A stretch of 32,825 bases of DNA from an uncultured Anaerolineales bacterium. GTDB lineage: Bacteria > Chloroflexota > Anaerolineae > Anaerolineales > UBA4823. Shown piece by piece: positions 22,934 to 30,966 of this stretch (positions within the stretch are counted from its first letter, which is position 1; each line of letters opens with the position of its first letter). The notes beneath the pieces were generated by a model. The model was not told the origin of the DNA. It searched no databases and saw only the letters and a program-made list of their open reading frames with translations. A program made the translations under genes and the position numbers. The stretch covers positions 1 to 32,825 of the forward strand of contig CAIQJJ010000784.1 in the NCBI GenBank assembly GCA_903872065.1, written 5' to 3'.

Positions 22934-23498
22934 TGCGAACCCTCCTCTGATAAAACACTAACTGCGTGCTGCCATATAGTCGTTGATCAAATTCATCCAG
23001 CGACTCCAGTTCTAACTTTTCATATTCTGTCGGGTGAATTTGGGCGATCACCCAGGCGTCATCGCTTAGCCAGTCAGGGTGTGTATCTATCGCCAGCAGG
23101 GCTTGTTTCCACATCCCTTTATATTGTGGAGGCGCCACATAGAGATAATCGAACTGCCGGTCAGCCCTTTGTTCAATAAGCGTAAAAGCATCCCCCCGTA
23201 TCACTTCGGCGTTTTCTGCCAGGTTACAATGTTCCAGGTTTGCCCGGATGGTCTGGATGGGCGAGCGATTGAGATCAACAAAGCGGACAAACGCCGCGCC
23301 GCGGCTGAGCGCCTCAATCCCTACCGCGCCTGTTCCCCCAAATAAGTCGAGCAGACTCGCGCCGGCGATATCTGGGCCAATGATATTAAAAAGAGACTCT
23401 TTTACCTGATCGGTAATCGGACGGGTGGTATCCCCCGCCGCCACACGCAGTTTTCGCCCGCGCGCGGTTCCAGAAATGACACGTAAAAGGCCGTTCAA
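22926..23498 (-). CDS. rsmD: 16S rRNA (guanine966-N2)-methyltransferase, RsmD-like
   Basis: 190 residues from a TTG at 23498. The N-terminus RVISGTARGRKL and TRPITDQVKESLFNI are RsmD signatures; LLDLFGGTGAVGIEALSRG is the SAM-binding motif I and VRFVDLN the motif II. The catalytic motif, usually (D/N)PPY, reads VAPPQY, so the first residue is Ala and the Tyr is displaced. Either a variant active site or an altered target is possible. The TTG start has only a weak ribosome binding site, and it lies 15 bp after the UroD stop, which suggests translational coupling. In many bacteria rsmD precedes coaD; here it precedes a histidine kinase. Confidence 0.88.
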   Translation of the reverse strand: MNGLLRVISGTARGRKLRVAAGDTTRPITDQVKESLFNIIGPDIAGASLLDLFGGTGAVGIEALSRGAAFVRFVDLNRSPIQTIRANLEHCNLAENAEVIRGDAFTLIEQRADRQFDYLYVAPPQYKGMWKQALLAIDTHPDWLSDDAWVIAQIHPTEYEKLELESLDEFDQRLYGSTQLVFYQRRVRNE

Positions 23499-23513
23499 GG
23501 TTGTCTCAGGGGG

Positions 23514-24524
23514 CTATTCCCTGCCTCCTTGACTTTTCTCGCTGACGCTGCGCCGCACTGCGGCCAGGTTGGCGCGCGGCGCAATGATCGGCGTGACACA
23601 GCCTGTTCCCAGGATAATGCGCTGACCATTGGTGGCTTGCAGCGCGGTCTGCGCCTCGGCTTGCACACTTTGGGGCGTTCCTAGCACAACCGTCTCGCGC
23701 CGCAGTCCACCGCAAACGACCCCTTTGAAGCGCTGCTGCGCTTCGTGTAATGATGGCGCAGTGTCACGGTCATGCCAGTTGATCGCCGCGATCGGGTAAT
23801 CCAAAAAGCGGTCAAACATGACTTCTTCGCCGTGCAGGTGGAGCATGTTCAACCAGAGGCTTTGCGCTGGCTCAAGTACTTGCAAGTCATAAGGACGGCC
23901 AAATTCTGCATACTCTCCCTCGGTCAACAGCCCATATTGGGCATGCTGCACCGCAAAAAACACCCCGGCAATCCCTGTTTGCCGCGCAGCTTCCACAAAG
24001 CGCCGCGTGGTTTCAGTAATGGTCTTCAACCCGGCATGGACGGCTTCGGGGTAGCGGCGGAGGTGGAAGGTCAGATTGTTTTTCCCCACCAGGTTTTTGG
24101 CCTGGGATAAGGGATTGAAAATAGTTTGTAGAATCGGCGTCTGTGGGTCGAGTTTGTCGGCAATCTGGCGCAAACATTCAAGCTGCGCCGCCAGGCGCGG
24201 CGCAGCGCCAGGATCCAGCGGGCGCAAGCGCAGCCAGTCCTCAGGCGATTGGATCGCCGCGTGAGTGTACTCGCGCGTCCCTTCAGGATTGCCGCGCCAT
24301 TCATCCGTGACGCCCCAATCTTTCAAACAAAAAGACGAGGCCGGGGTCACTTTCACCAGGTCAAAATCCCATTGCGCCTGATAATCTAAGACCGCCTCTG
24401 CCAGCAACTGGGGGTCTTGATCATCCACCGGAAAGTGCCGCCACAATGCAACCGGCGCCCGGTCTAAGGGCATCCTTGCCAGGCAGGCCTCCAGGCGTTG
24501 GCGGTGAGTCAATTCTGGTTTCAT
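23514..24524 (-). CDS. UroD-family protein (uroporphyrinogen decarboxylase-like)
   Basis: 336 residues. The start LTHRQRLEACLARMPLDRAPVALWRHFP is typical of a UroD-like branch in which the HemE substrate motif RQAGRY is replaced by WRHFP. MLHLHGEE (His229-x-His231) and ILGTGCVTPIIAP (Cys309) are in the positions of the metal ligands of corrinoid methyltransferases of this superfamily, giving H-x-H-x77-C. True heme biosynthesis is therefore unlikely. AGGAGG precedes the ATG, which overlaps the AAA+ ATPase stop by 4 bp. It shares little sequence with the UroD-family gene at 10699 beyond the fold. Confidence 0.85.
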   Translation of the reverse strand: MKPELTHRQRLEACLARMPLDRAPVALWRHFPVDDQDPQLLAEAVLDYQAQWDFDLVKVTPASSFCLKDWGVTDEWRGNPEGTREYTHAAIQSPEDWLRLRPLDPGAAPRLAAQLECLRQIADKLDPQTPILQTIFNPLSQAKNLVGKNNLTFHLRRYPEAVHAGLKTITETTRRFVEAARQTGIAGVFFAVQHAQYGLLTEGEYAEFGRPYDLQVLEPAQSLWLNMLHLHGEEVMFDRFLDYPIAAINWHDRDTAPSLHEAQQRFKGVVCGGLRRETVVLGTPQSVQAEAQTALQATNGQRIILGTGCVTPIIAPRANLAAVRRSVSEKSQGGRE

Positions 24525-25732
24525 TGGGAGCCTCCTGGAAGATAACGTTTGACCATTTCGCTCAATTGGGTTTCTTCAGCCACCTGGGCGGCGAAGTAAT
24601 CCCTCATGAAATCCGAACGGCGTAAACGTAAAGTCATTGCCGCCACTCCACTCAAATCCTCTGCGTTGACTTCAAGCCGCCCATCCGCTGCGGCATAAGC
24701 GCGCGCAGCCTCAAACAGCGTGATTTCTGCCCGCAGCGAATCGATCTGCATTGCCTGCACCAGCGCCAACCCCAACCGCGCGACTGGTTCAGGCAGTGTG
24801 ACTTTGGGCATCCGGTTGCGCGCCTCTTGAATTTCCGCGCTGGCCACCAGGGTATCTTGCGTATATTCAAGCACTACCTGGCGCGGGCGAGTCAAGTACG
24901 CGTGGACGCGCCGGTAGGCTTCCAGGCGATCCTCAACGTCTGTCAACCCGTGGACAATCACCCGCAAGCCAAAACGATCCATAATTTGAGGTCTGAGGCG
25001 GCCCTCTTCGGGATTCATCGAGCCGATCATGACAAAGCGCGCCCGGTAAGTAGATGCCACTGGCCCGCGGCGCACGGTATAACTGCCCTGCGCGGCGGCG
25101 TCAAGGATGGCGTCCACAATTTCATCCGGCAGCAAATTGACCTCATCCACATACAACAAATTGCGATCGGCTTGCGCCAGAATACCCCGCTGCACACGCA
25201 TACGCGCGTGTAAGGCTGCCCGTTCGTCAATCCCGCCGACGACATCTTCTAAGCGTGAGTTGAGCGGGAGTTCCACCAGGCGCACCGCATCCATTTTGGC
25301 GAGCGGCTCGCCCATGCCATACTTGTGGGCGCAATCTGGACAAACCGCGTCGATCCCCCCGGTTTCAATGTCTTCCGGCATACAGCCAAAGTAACATAAA
25401 CTGCGCGGCGTTTGAGGCAGCAGATTGGCAAGACTGCGCACGGCGGTGGTTTTGCCAGTCCCGCGCGGCCCAATCAGCAGCACACCGCCGATATTTGGAT
25501 TAATCAAGGAAATAAGCAAGGCCAGCTTCATCTCGGCTTGCCCAACCAGCGCCAGGAAGGGAAATGGCAATTTCTCCGCCAGGCCAGCATCCCCTTCAGC
25601 ACTGAGTGAGCGCATCCCCCGACCGGCAACCCGATCGATGAGTTCGCGCAGCGACCGGATGCCCCCGGTTGTTTCCCCTTGAGGTGGCTTTTCTTCATCA
25701 TCTGGAAGAATGGGTGTAGGTTCGTCAGTCAT
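24521..25732 (-). CDS. Mg-chelatase subunit I-like AAA+ ATPase
   Basis: 403 residues from ATG 25732, chosen because upstream starts would overlap the preceding gene and the first 35 residues are low-complexity. AAA+ motifs: Walker A GPRGTGKTTAVRSL, Walker B NLLYVDEVNLL, sensor 1 MIGSMNPEEG and the arginine finger region LRPQIMDRFGL. PFPFLALVGQAEMKLAL is the usual chelatase/MoxR opening. Four cysteines between Walker A and B (C-x3-C, then CPDC) may bind zinc. A ChlD/VWA partner, required by chelatases, is not in the window, and no other pigment gene is present, so a chaperone-like role with another partner is as likely. It overlaps the UroD gene by 4 bp. Confidence 0.88.
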   Translation of the reverse strand: MTDEPTPILPDDEEKPPQGETTGGIRSLRELIDRVAGRGMRSLSAEGDAGLAEKLPFPFLALVGQAEMKLALLISLINPNIGGVLLIGPRGTGKTTAVRSLANLLPQTPRSLCYFGCMPEDIETGGIDAVCPDCAHKYGMGEPLAKMDAVRLVELPLNSRLEDVVGGIDERAALHARMRVQRGILAQADRNLLYVDEVNLLPDEIVDAILDAAAQGSYTVRRGPVASTYRARFVMIGSMNPEEGRLRPQIMDRFGLRVIVHGLTDVEDRLEAYRRVHAYLTRPRQVVLEYTQDTLVASAEIQEARNRMPKVTLPEPVARLGLALVQAMQIDSLRAEITLFEAARAYAAADGRLEVNAEDLSGVAAMTLRLRRSDFMRDYFAAQVAEETQLSEMVKRYLPGGSQ

Positions 25733-25748
25733 AACTTGCTCACTTTCT

Positions 25749-26126
25749 TTAGTAGTCCAGATCCTCACGCAAGTCGCCAAAGTCAATCGGCGGTAGTAAA
25801 TCGGGCATATCTTTGAGCACATCTATGGTGCCGTAGTTTAACTCAGCCATCAAGGGTGCAAGCGGCGCGTTGGCCGGCGGGCGGATCGTTGTGGGCTTTT
25901 CGGGGGGCTTGCGTCTTGGGCGGTCGTAAGCATCGGCGGCTTTGCGCAGGATGCGCGGCTCATTGGTTAAATACCCAACATATTGCCCATGCACCGAATA
26001 GACTTCTCGTTGTGACGTTACCCAGCCAATCCATTCGCCTTGCAAATTGTGAAGATTCGGGTAGACAAGATAAGCTCCCACGTCGCCGTGGCTTGTATAA
26101 ACGGGGATGATTATTGGCGCTGGCAT
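25749..26126 (-). CDS. small beta-flower-like protein of unknown function
   Basis: 125 residues. The first 60 contain three repeats of an aromatic-Gly pattern (LQGEWIGWV, VHGQYVGYL and the flanking VYPNL), as in the 4-fold beta-flower domain; the match is by eye and tentative. A Pro-rich linker (RPRRKPPEKPTTIRPPAN) leads to an acidic tail ending REDLDY, a layout that suggests a binding module with a flexible tether. It is the first gene of a five-gene operon, 16 bp before the AAA+ ATPase, so it may be an adaptor or substrate for that ATPase. TATAAT lies nine bases before the ATG. Confidence 0.7.
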   Translation of the reverse strand: MPAPIIIPVYTSHGDVGAYLVYPNLHNLQGEWIGWVTSQREVYSVHGQYVGYLTNEPRILRKAADAYDRPRRKPPEKPTTIRPPANAPLAPLMAELNYGTIDVLKDMPDLLPPIDFGDLREDLDY

Positions 26127-26135
26127 ATTACACTC

Positions 26136-26141
26136 ATTATA
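26136..26141 (-). promoter_or_regulatory. -10 box of the beta-flower/AAA+/UroD/rsmD operon
   Basis: TATAAT on the minus strand (26141-26136) with nine bases to the ATG. The predicted transcript would have a leader of only a few bases. No Shine-Dalgarno sequence and no clear -35. Confidence 0.45.
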
Positions 26142-26200
26142 CAGAGATTTGAAAGGATGATCATGTAATTAGCGTAAAACGATCGAAAGCTGACGATATT

Positions 26201-26656
26201 TTACTTGACATCATTGTAGGTGATGTAGCGGTTGACAAAAAAGTTCCAAAACATCACCACGAGCACGGCAATTGCCAGAGTGATATTTTTTCCCAAGAAA
26301 TCGGGGCTGAAGACTGGCAGCGACAGCCGGTTAAAAAAGCGGATCATTGGCGGTTCGAGAAACTTTAGCAGCGGCACGCGAATCACCAGGCCAGTGACAC
26401 TGACAACGGCAAACGTAGCAAACTGTTTGACCAGCGGTTTAGAGCGCGAGTCGGGATATGTCCAGTAGCGATTCCAGACAAAATTGCTGATAATTGCCGC
26501 GATAAAAGAGATTGTTCCGGCAATGACCAGGGGGACGCGAAAAGCATATACAAGCAGGTTTGCCACGCCGAAGTCAACCACGGCGCCGATAAGCCCTACT
26601 ACCGCGAAACGCAAAAAGCGTCCGCGTTCACGAGGATCTGTAATTAGTTGAGTCAT
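26201..26656 (-). CDS. GtrA-family membrane protein
   Basis: 151 residues with four predicted transmembrane segments (about 16-38, 42-60, 78-98 and 122-143) and the family pattern [17 protein letters not shown] near the start, [10 protein letters not shown] after helix 2, and FFVNRYITY at the end. GtrA proteins are thought to flip or hold polyprenyl-linked sugars for polysaccharide, teichoic acid or O-antigen modification. The start overlaps the stop of the UDP-xylose-synthase-like gene by 4 bp, consistent with joint work on cell-surface sugars. The 74 bases between it and the next gene hold only the promoter listed. Confidence 0.9.
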   Translation of the reverse strand: MTQLITDPRERGRFLRFAVVGLIGAVVDFGVANLLVYAFRVPLVIAGTISFIAAIISNFVWNRYWTYPDSRSKPLVKQFATFAVVSVTGLVIRVPLLKFLEPPMIRFFNRLSLPVFSPDFLGKNITLAIAVLVVMFWNFFVNRYITYNDVK

Positions 26657-27612
26657 TCCGCCTCCATTTTCTGACGAAAGTAAGCGATAGTGCGTTGTAA
26701 GCCCTCTTCAAGGGCGATTTTAGGTTCCCAATGTAAAATGGCGCGCGCACGCGTAATATCAGGGCGGCGGCGTTGGGGATCGTTGCCAATGCGGCTCTCA
26801 GGCTTAAAGATCACCCCCGCTGGATTATTTGTCAAGCGGTTGATTGTGTGGGCAAATTCGAGAATTGTGGTTTCAACGGGATTGCCGACGTTGACGGGAT
26901 CATGCTCATCAGAATAGAGCAAGGCTGCAATGCCATCCACCAAATCATCCACGTAACAAAAGCTGCGGGTTTGCAGCCCGTCGCCATAAACGGTGAGCGG
27001 CTCGCCGCGCAGGGCCTGCTGCATAAAGTTGGGCACCACCCGTCCGTCATCTATGTGCATACGCGGGCCATACGTGTTGAAAATGCGGATAATCCGCGTG
27101 TCAATGCTATGGTAGCGATGGTAGGCCATCGTCAGCGCCTCCGCGAAGCGTTTGGCCTCGTCATAGACGGAACGCGCCCCAATTGGATCCACGTGTCCCC
27201 AATAACTTTCGGTTTGAGGGTGTTCTAGCGGATCGCCGTAGATTTCACTGGTGGAGGCCAACAGAAAACGCGCCTTTTGCGCTCGCGCGACCCCCAACGT
27301 GTTGTGCGTTCCCAATGCGCCGGCTTTCATCGTTTGGATCGGTAGATTCACATAGCCGTATGGCGAAAGCGGATTGGGACTGGCCGGCGAAGCAAAGTGC
27401 AGTACAGCATCAATTTTGCCTGGGACAAAGATAAAATCGGATACATCGTGCCGAATAAAGAGGAAGCGTTCGTGTCCAGCCAGATGCGCCAGGTTTGCCG
27501 GGCTTCCGGTGACAAAATTATCCATCCCCACCACTTCATGACCTTCATCCAACAACTTCGTGCATAAATGCGAGCCGAGAAATCCGGCTGCGCCAGTGAT
27601 TAAAATGCGCAT
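26653..27612 (-). CDS. UDP-glucuronate decarboxylase / UDP-xylose synthase-like SDR
   Basis: 319 residues. Motifs: [10 protein letters not shown] (NAD binding), [23 protein letters not shown] (the YxxxK catalytic pair), [18 protein letters not shown] and the DLV.G region YVDDLVDG. The [19 protein letters not shown]...DGRVV set fits UXS, which converts UDP-glucuronate to UDP-xylose with NAD as a bound cofactor; a dTDP-glucose dehydratase or UDP-galacturonate variant is less likely. The start has a GGAGAGG ribosome binding site, with TATATT (27635-27630) a possible -10. It lies 28 bp after the lipoprotein gene and overlaps gtrA by 4 bp. Confidence 0.85.
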   Translation of the reverse strand: MRILITGAAGFLGSHLCTKLLDEGHEVVGMDNFVTGSPANLAHLAGHERFLFIRHDVSDFIFVPGKIDAVLHFASPASPNPLSPYGYVNLPIQTMKAGALGTHNTLGVARAQKARFLLASTSEIYGDPLEHPQTESYWGHVDPIGARSVYDEAKRFAEALTMAYHRYHSIDTRIIRIFNTYGPRMHIDDGRVVPNFMQQALRGEPLTVYGDGLQTRSFCYVDDLVDGIAALLYSDEHDPVNVGNPVETTILEFAHTINRLTNNPAGVIFKPESRIGNDPQRRRPDITRARAILHWEPKIALEEGLQRTIAYFRQKMEAE

Positions 27613-27640
27613 AAACCTCTCCAGTGTGGAATATACAATC

Positions 27641-29290
27641 CTATTTCCAATCCACCCGGCTGGTTAATCCGTCGCCGGTGATCGGTGATATTTCCCCTGT
27701 GGTTGGGTTAACCAGCCAAAGGTTGCCCTGGCGAATGACCAGGATAGCGTAATTTCCCTGCTCATTGACTGGCTGCGGCGACCAGATGGGGCGTTGCGGC
27801 TCCAGGCCGCGCTCCTCAGCAGTTGGGAACAAAACGCGGCGGTTTGAACCATCTCGATCCATGACCGCCAGGCGATACAGGCTGCTGTCGCTTTCGCGCG
27901 GCGCAATCGCTTGCAAATAGGCAACCTGGTATTCATGCTCGCTTTGCAAAGGGGAAGGAACCGGATAAGCGAACATGCCGGTTTGTACGCCAAATCGCAA
28001 GGGCAAACCGCCTGAGAGCGGAATAACTGCCAGCTCAAACTGGGGTGAGGTATCGGGCAGCTCAATTCCTTTCTCCACAATGTGATCTACTGTATAAAGC
28101 AGCGCATTATCTGGCCCCCAGGCAATGCCGGGCGCCCAGGCCCAATCGCTGCCGGTTTGCAAAGGAACGATCTCAAGATAGGGAGTGAGCGTCCCTTTCT
28201 CCAACTCAATCAGTCCAACGGTATCTGGGTTCGCATAGGCAATGCGCTTGCCATTTGGCGACCAGGCGAATGTCGCGCCCCACCAACCATAAGCGCCGCC
28301 GGAATTGCTTTCGAGAATCACTTTGGGCGGCGAAACATAGCCTGTGAGCGGGTTGATGCCAATCACCGCCAGATCGTTATTGGCCTGCCAGCCAGGGGCG
28401 GTAGGGCGCGGCTCGACGGTCGAGTAGGCAACAGTGTAATAGGTTAACAGCGTATCTTCGGCAACCTGTGGCATCCAATCCGCAAAATGGATCACATTCG
28501 CCGTCTGCAGATCAACCTCATTCTCCGTTGCCTCTTCCGCCGGGCTGTTCTCATCCATACGCGCCATCCAGAGCGTATTGATCGTCCCCGCTTTCTCTGA
28601 TCGGCGGGTGAAGAGCAGCCAATGTCCATCTGGCGAAAGGGAGAAGATGCGCCCATCCAGATCGCCCGATTTGACCACTGGCCGGCGCACCCCCGTTGAG
28701 CCTTCCATGATCCAGGCATTGCCTCCCAGCAAATAGGCGATCCGGCCAGGGATAGTGGTTGGCTCAAATGACTGTCCAACTCCCACCACCATAATTTCTG
28801 GGACTGGCTCTTTGATGACGATCACTTCCCACTGCTCTTCTGAGACTTTTACCCCCTCTTCGTAAACTCTGCGGAAGGTGATCTGTCGCAGTCCATTGAT
28901 GCCCTTTTGGCTGAGCAGCTTTTGTCCGTTGGTCAGCGATTCGCTGCGCACTTCTTGATGTTCAAAGGGGATCACTTCTTCGACTGGCTGACTGAATTCC
29001 TCCGTCACCCGCGTCAGGCGCACTTTGGCTCCATCCGTCAACACAGTGAAAAGCGGCGGCTCGCTTCGATCGAGGCTATTGACCAGAATCCCTGCGCTGG
29101 CAAACGCCTCTTGGGCGGTACTGCCAGCATCCAACTGGATGCTTCGTGTTTGTCCATCCGCGCTGATATTTACCGTGATGGCGCGCGTTTTGACTGGCGG
29201 GGCAGAGCAGCCAGCCATTAACCAGCACAACGCCAATGCACAACATAATTGTGACAGCCGATTTAAAAAGTCGCAGTGGTATAATCTCAT
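27641..29290 (-). CDS. lipoprotein with DUF348, G5 and propeller domains
   Basis: 549 residues. The signal sequence ends in a lipobox LMAGC (Cys28). Residues about 36-96 match the ubiquitin-like DUF348 domain ([34 protein letters not shown]), and about 100-172 match a G5 domain ([28 protein letters not shown]). These two domains are together in YabE/Rpf-type cell-wall proteins of Gram-positive bacteria. From about 180 to the end there are TolB/WD40-like propeller blades ([57 protein letters not shown]). It is probably anchored outside the membrane, where G5 binds glycan or zinc and the propeller binds a protein. It heads the UXS/GtrA operon. Confidence 0.87.
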   Translation of the reverse strand: MRLYHCDFLNRLSQLCCALALCWLMAGCSAPPVKTRAITVNISADGQTRSIQLDAGSTAQEAFASAGILVNSLDRSEPPLFTVLTDGAKVRLTRVTEEFSQPVEEVIPFEHQEVRSESLTNGQKLLSQKGINGLRQITFRRVYEEGVKVSEEQWEVIVIKEPVPEIMVVGVGQSFEPTTIPGRIAYLLGGNAWIMEGSTGVRRPVVKSGDLDGRIFSLSPDGHWLLFTRRSEKAGTINTLWMARMDENSPAEEATENEVDLQTANVIHFADWMPQVAEDTLLTYYTVAYSTVEPRPTAPGWQANNDLAVIGINPLTGYVSPPKVILESNSGGAYGWWGATFAWSPNGKRIAYANPDTVGLIELEKGTLTPYLEIVPLQTGSDWAWAPGIAWGPDNALLYTVDHIVEKGIELPDTSPQFELAVIPLSGGLPLRFGVQTGMFAYPVPSPLQSEHEYQVAYLQAIAPRESDSSLYRLAVMDRDGSNRRVLFPTAEERGLEPQRPIWSPQPVNEQGNYAILVIRQGNLWLVNPTTGEISPITGDGLTSRVDWK

Positions 29291-29319
29291 CTCACTTTAC
29301 CGTCTTAAGCCTGATTATA
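29277..29319. promoter_or_regulatory. face-to-face promoters of scpB and the DUF348 lipoprotein
   Basis: Rightward: extended -10 TGgTATAAT (29277-29285), inside the first codons of the lipoprotein gene, serves scpB. Leftward: TATAAT (29319-29314), just before the scpB ATG, serves the lipoprotein, whose ATG is at 29290. The two transcripts would start about 15 bases inside each other's leaders, so their 5' ends should be complementary. Confidence 0.5.
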
Positions 29320-29321
29320 GC

Positions 29322-29945
29322 ATGACCGATCAAACCGTAACGGAACTTATCCCGAATCCTTCTCCTGCTTCAAATGCGCCCATCGCTCTGGATGCCCGTA
29401 TTGAAGCCCTCTTGTTTGTCGCCCCTGGCGCGGTAACCCTGGCTCAACTTGCCGCCGCGTTGGAACTTCCTGCCCCGGAAGTGGAGAAGGGCCTTCTGGC
29501 GTTAGAGACGCGTTATCAGGGGAGCGGTTTGCGTCTTCAGCGCCATCAGGGTCGTCTGCAACTGACCACCGCCCCTGAGACAGCCGCCCTGGTCGAGCGC
29601 TTTCTGGGGCTGGATGCCTCGAATCGTTTGAGCCGCGCCGCGCTCGAAACCCTGGCGATCATTGCCTATCAGCAGCCTATCACCCGCCCAGAGATTGACG
29701 CAGTGCGCGGCGTGAACAGCGATGGCGTGATGAAAAGCTTGCTCAGCAAAGGTTTGGTGCAAGAAGTAGGTCGCGCCGAGCGCGCCGGCCGCCCAATTCT
29801 ATACGCCACCACCGCAGATTTCTTGCAGCACTTTGGCTTAAATTCGCTTACCGAATTGCCAGCGCTGCAGCCGATCGCCGCGGAGTCTGGAGAACTGGTC
29901 ATAGCGACTCCCGCTGTGCACCCCGCTGGCCTGTTAAAAACATGA
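29322..29945 (+). CDS. scpB: segregation and condensation protein B
   Basis: 207 residues from ATG 29322; the frame is open upstream, but that part reads through the lipoprotein promoter and gene. The two winged-helix domains are clear: LDARIEALLFVAPGAVTLAQLAAAL at the start and LSRAALETLAIIAYQQPITRPEIDAVRGVNSDGVMKSLLSKGLVQE in the middle, closing with GRPILYATTADFLQHFGLNSLTELP. ScpB bridges SMC arms with ScpA to compact and separate chromosomes. The 50 C-terminal residues are Pro/Ala-rich. scpA is not adjacent. No strong ribosome binding site is seen. Confidence 0.96.
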   Translation: MTDQTVTELIPNPSPASNAPIALDARIEALLFVAPGAVTLAQLAAALELPAPEVEKGLLALETRYQGSGLRLQRHQGRLQLTTAPETAALVERFLGLDASNRLSRAALETLAIIAYQQPITRPEIDAVRGVNSDGVMKSLLSKGLVQEVGRAERAGRPILYATTADFLQHFGLNSLTELPALQPIAAESGELVIATPAVHPAGLLKT

Positions 29946-29994
29946 AAATTGGCGTTAACCTGTGAGTCGGCGCCATGATGAGTAAAAGAACCCT

Positions 29995-30927
29995 ATGACT
30001 ATTACTGGTATCGTCTTCAATATCCAACGTTTTTCCATCCATGATGGCCCTGGCATTCGTACAACAGTTTTTCTTAAAGGCTGTCCACTGCAATGTTTTT
30101 GGTGTCACAACCCTGAAGGCCTCAAACTAAAACCAGAAGTGCAGTTTTTCCCGCAGCGTTGTATTCTATGCGGCGAATGTGTTGCGATCTGTCAGCAAGA
30201 TGCGCATTCGATTGCTGTTGCCGAGCCAGGCACAGCCCCGCTGCACACCTACGATCGTGAGCGCTGCATTCGCTGCGGCGAGTGCATTGAAGCCTGCTGC
30301 GCCGAGGCGGTGCAATTTGCTGGCAAGGAGACAACCGTCGAAGCGGTGGTCGCCGAGGCGCTGCGTGATCGCGCCTTTTATGAAACCTCGAACGGCGGCG
30401 TCACCCTCTCTGGCGGCGAGCCAATGCTGCAGCCAGATTTTACCCGCGCCATTTTGCAAGCTTGCAAGGCGGAGGGCGTCCATACCGCCATTGAAACCAG
30501 CGCCCATTGTTCCTGGGAACTGCTGCAAAAGGTTTTGCCAGTGACCGACCTGATTATGATGGACATCAAGCATCTGGATTCGGAGAAGCATCGCTGGGCG
30601 ACCGGCGTGCCAAACCATCGCATTCTTGAGAATGCTCAGAAACTCGCCCAGACGGGCATGCCGATCATTTTCCGCATTCCTGTCATCCCCACCGTCAATG
30701 ATACCCCCGAAGAAGTGAGCGCCATTGCTGCCTTTGTCGCCGCCTGCCGGGCGAATAACCCGCGCGTTTCATTAGAACTGCTGCCCTTCCACCGCCTGGC
30801 CGGGGATAAATATGCCAGCCTGGGTTTCGATTATCGCGCCAATGATCTGAAAACCCCGCCCAAAGAACAAATGGCGGCTTTCCTGGCGGTGGCCAAACAG
30901 CATCTCGCCGAAGTGATCAGCCGCTAA
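29995..30927 (+). CDS. glycyl-radical-enzyme activase (PflA family)
   Basis: 310 residues. A radical SAM site CPLQCFWC (Cys30, Cys34, Cys37) is followed by two ferredoxin-type [4Fe-4S] motifs, CILCGECVAIC and CIRCGECIEACC, which mark the long activases of PflD-, CutD- and HpdA-like glycyl radical enzymes. SGGEPML is the SAM-binding GGEP. These proteins make the Gly radical on their partner under anoxic conditions, so the organism lives at least partly without oxygen. No glycyl radical enzyme with its RVAG-type C-terminus is in the window, so the partner lies elsewhere. It starts 49 bp after scpB with a weak ribosome binding site, and it is followed by GH130 at 39 bp. Confidence 0.95.
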   Translation: MTITGIVFNIQRFSIHDGPGIRTTVFLKGCPLQCFWCHNPEGLKLKPEVQFFPQRCILCGECVAICQQDAHSIAVAEPGTAPLHTYDRERCIRCGECIEACCAEAVQFAGKETTVEAVVAEALRDRAFYETSNGGVTLSGGEPMLQPDFTRAILQACKAEGVHTAIETSAHCSWELLQKVLPVTDLIMMDIKHLDSEKHRWATGVPNHRILENAQKLAQTGMPIIFRIPVIPTVNDTPEEVSAIAAFVAACRANNPRVSLELLPFHRLAGDKYASLGFDYRANDLKTPPKEQMAAFLAVAKQHLAEVISR

Positions 30928-30966
30928 TCCCATCTTTCCGTTTTTCCCCCGTCACCCTGTCATCCT

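Noticed and set aside
23514-25732. A chlorophyll or heme biosynthesis cluster (Mg-chelatase-like plus UroD-like genes)
   Set aside because: The UroD protein lacks the HemE motif, no BchD/BchH or other pathway genes are present, and both families are widely used for other purposes.
25733-25822. N-terminal extension of the AAA+ ATPase
   Set aside because: The 30 codons overlap the end of the upstream gene and carry no conserved sequence; ATG 25732 lies in the 16-bp gap.
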